From NCBI RefSeq assembly GCF_039545035.1, contig NZ_BAABRO010000003.1, forward strand, positions 601,537 to 665,536: DNA of 64,000 bases, written 5' to 3'. Shown one piece after another: positions 63,530-64,000 of the stretch. Every line of letters starts with the position of its first letter. Position 1 is the stretch's first letter. The notes under the pieces are model-generated. The model saw nothing but the letters and a program-made list of their open reading frames with translations, had not been told where the DNA came from and searched no databases. This DNA is from Novipirellula caenicola (GTDB lineage: Bacteria; Planctomycetota; Planctomycetia; Pirellulales; Pirellulaceae). The translations under genes and the position numbers were made by a program.

Positions 63530-63750
63530 GCAGGCTGCTGACTGCGAAACCGACCGGAAGCCCGGCGGATGCCTTGGAGAAACATGCAGCGTAGGTAAAT
63601 CGGGAGCTTGGGCGGGGACAGATCACGATCCCTTATCTGGGGAGAACTTCAGGCGTACCCGTGAGTAGGGCTGACGCAGACAGTGGAGGAAGTCGAAAAC
63701 TCGGCTCCGCAACCTGATGCCGTTAGGCGTCGGTCAGCAGCGTGAACGTT
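63530..63750 (+). mobile_element. Possible group II intron internal-domain fragment
   Basis: The stretch with CGGGAGCTTGGGCGGGGACA, CCCTTATCTGGGGAGAACTT, GGCTGACGCAGACAGTGGAG and GCAACCTGATGCCGTTAGGC resembles the domain I interior of bacterial group II introns, from memory of that family. It does not overlap the two 5'-end fragments, so it could come from the same original intron, now scattered. Tentative. Confidence 0.4.
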
Positions 63751-63755
63751 TGAAT

Positions 63756-64000
63756 TCACCGAGGACGCGCGGTGGACATTGATTTGGAGAACAACTGCGC
63801 CGCGTCCTTCGGTGCAATTCTTGGTTCTGGCTGTTCGTCGTGCTCGTGCTCGTGCTCGTGCTCGTACTCAGCGTCGCGGTACTCGTACTCGTCAGCAGCA
63901 TTGTACTCCGCGTTGGATTCGGAGACAGCGTCGGTGCGGGCGATCGGCAATGTTCAGCGGAATCGATTGGGCGGCGCGAAGCCATTGGTCGCGCGCACGA
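63756..64000. other. Region with GCTCGT simple repeat at the window edge
   Basis: A run of GCTCGT hexamers (63841-63870) sits inside a weak minus-strand frame that would read EYEHEHEHEHDEQ; a second frame reads STSTSTST. The bias is consistent with slippage and no product can be assigned. The sequence is cut by the window end. Confidence 0.35.

Overview
The window looks like a chromosome segment of a planctomycete of the Pirellulaceae (Rhodopirellula/Novipirellula type). Lineage markers are the secreted cytochrome PSD1 (DUF1549/DUF1553) gene next to a DUF1501 gene, the SGNH/membrane-dehydrogenase/HEAT and cupredoxin/cytochrome c proteins, a LEPR-XLL giant-protein signature, an SHD1-domain protease, Tat-type RRxFL leaders and the prkA-yeaH-spoVR cluster. 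No rRNA or tRNA gene and no CRISPR array was seen.

Region 1 (1-27.9 kb) is dense housekeeping and accessory coding sequence: a 5'-truncated alpha/beta-hydrolase-fold protein without the usual nucleophile, a TIM-barrel sugar isomerase/epimerase, a large single-span membrane protein, an AAA+/VWA pair, an endonuclease/exonuclease/phosphatase protein, a PAS-AraC regulator divergent from a two-gene secreted dehydrogenase/cytochrome module, the minus-strand prkA-DUF444-spoVR operon, a TMEM43-like protein, and a three-gene envelope operon with two lipoproteins and two related beta-rich proteins.

Region 2 (27.9-38.4 kb) holds a two-gene biosynthetic unit, an EctB-like diaminobutyrate aminotransferase followed by a 1193-residue adenylation-carrier-hydrolase-hydrolase fusion, then the PSD1/DUF1501 pair.

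Region 3 (38.4-46.1 kb) is an acquired island. A 14-unit, 80-bp tandem array of a palindromic element precedes a Hachiman anti-phage system (hamA, hamB), which abuts a broken type I restriction hsdR fragment and a NucS-like nuclease gene. Related roughly 100-bp repeats flank the island.

Region 4 (46.1-51.2 kb) is a candidate regulatory module: a PAS histidine kinase and NtrC-type response regulator, bracketed by two paralogous small secreted basic proteins (shared RSTVERRH motif) plus a Gre/Rnk-like gene. All three of these flanking genes have good -24/-12 (sigma-54) promoters, and TTGACAG-type palindromes lie upstream. This is the best candidate here for an undescribed system.

Region 5 (51.2-64 kb) is repeat-rich. 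It contains inverted copies of the same palindromic element, a 359-bp tandem triplication, three decayed REP-associated tyrosine transposase (RAYT) fragments, a LEPR-XLL choice-of-anchor-L protein, an SHD1/trypsin-like protease, deleted group II intron remnants and a type II toxin-antitoxin pair with a frameshifted toxin. All calls come from reading the sequence by eye; no homology search was run.
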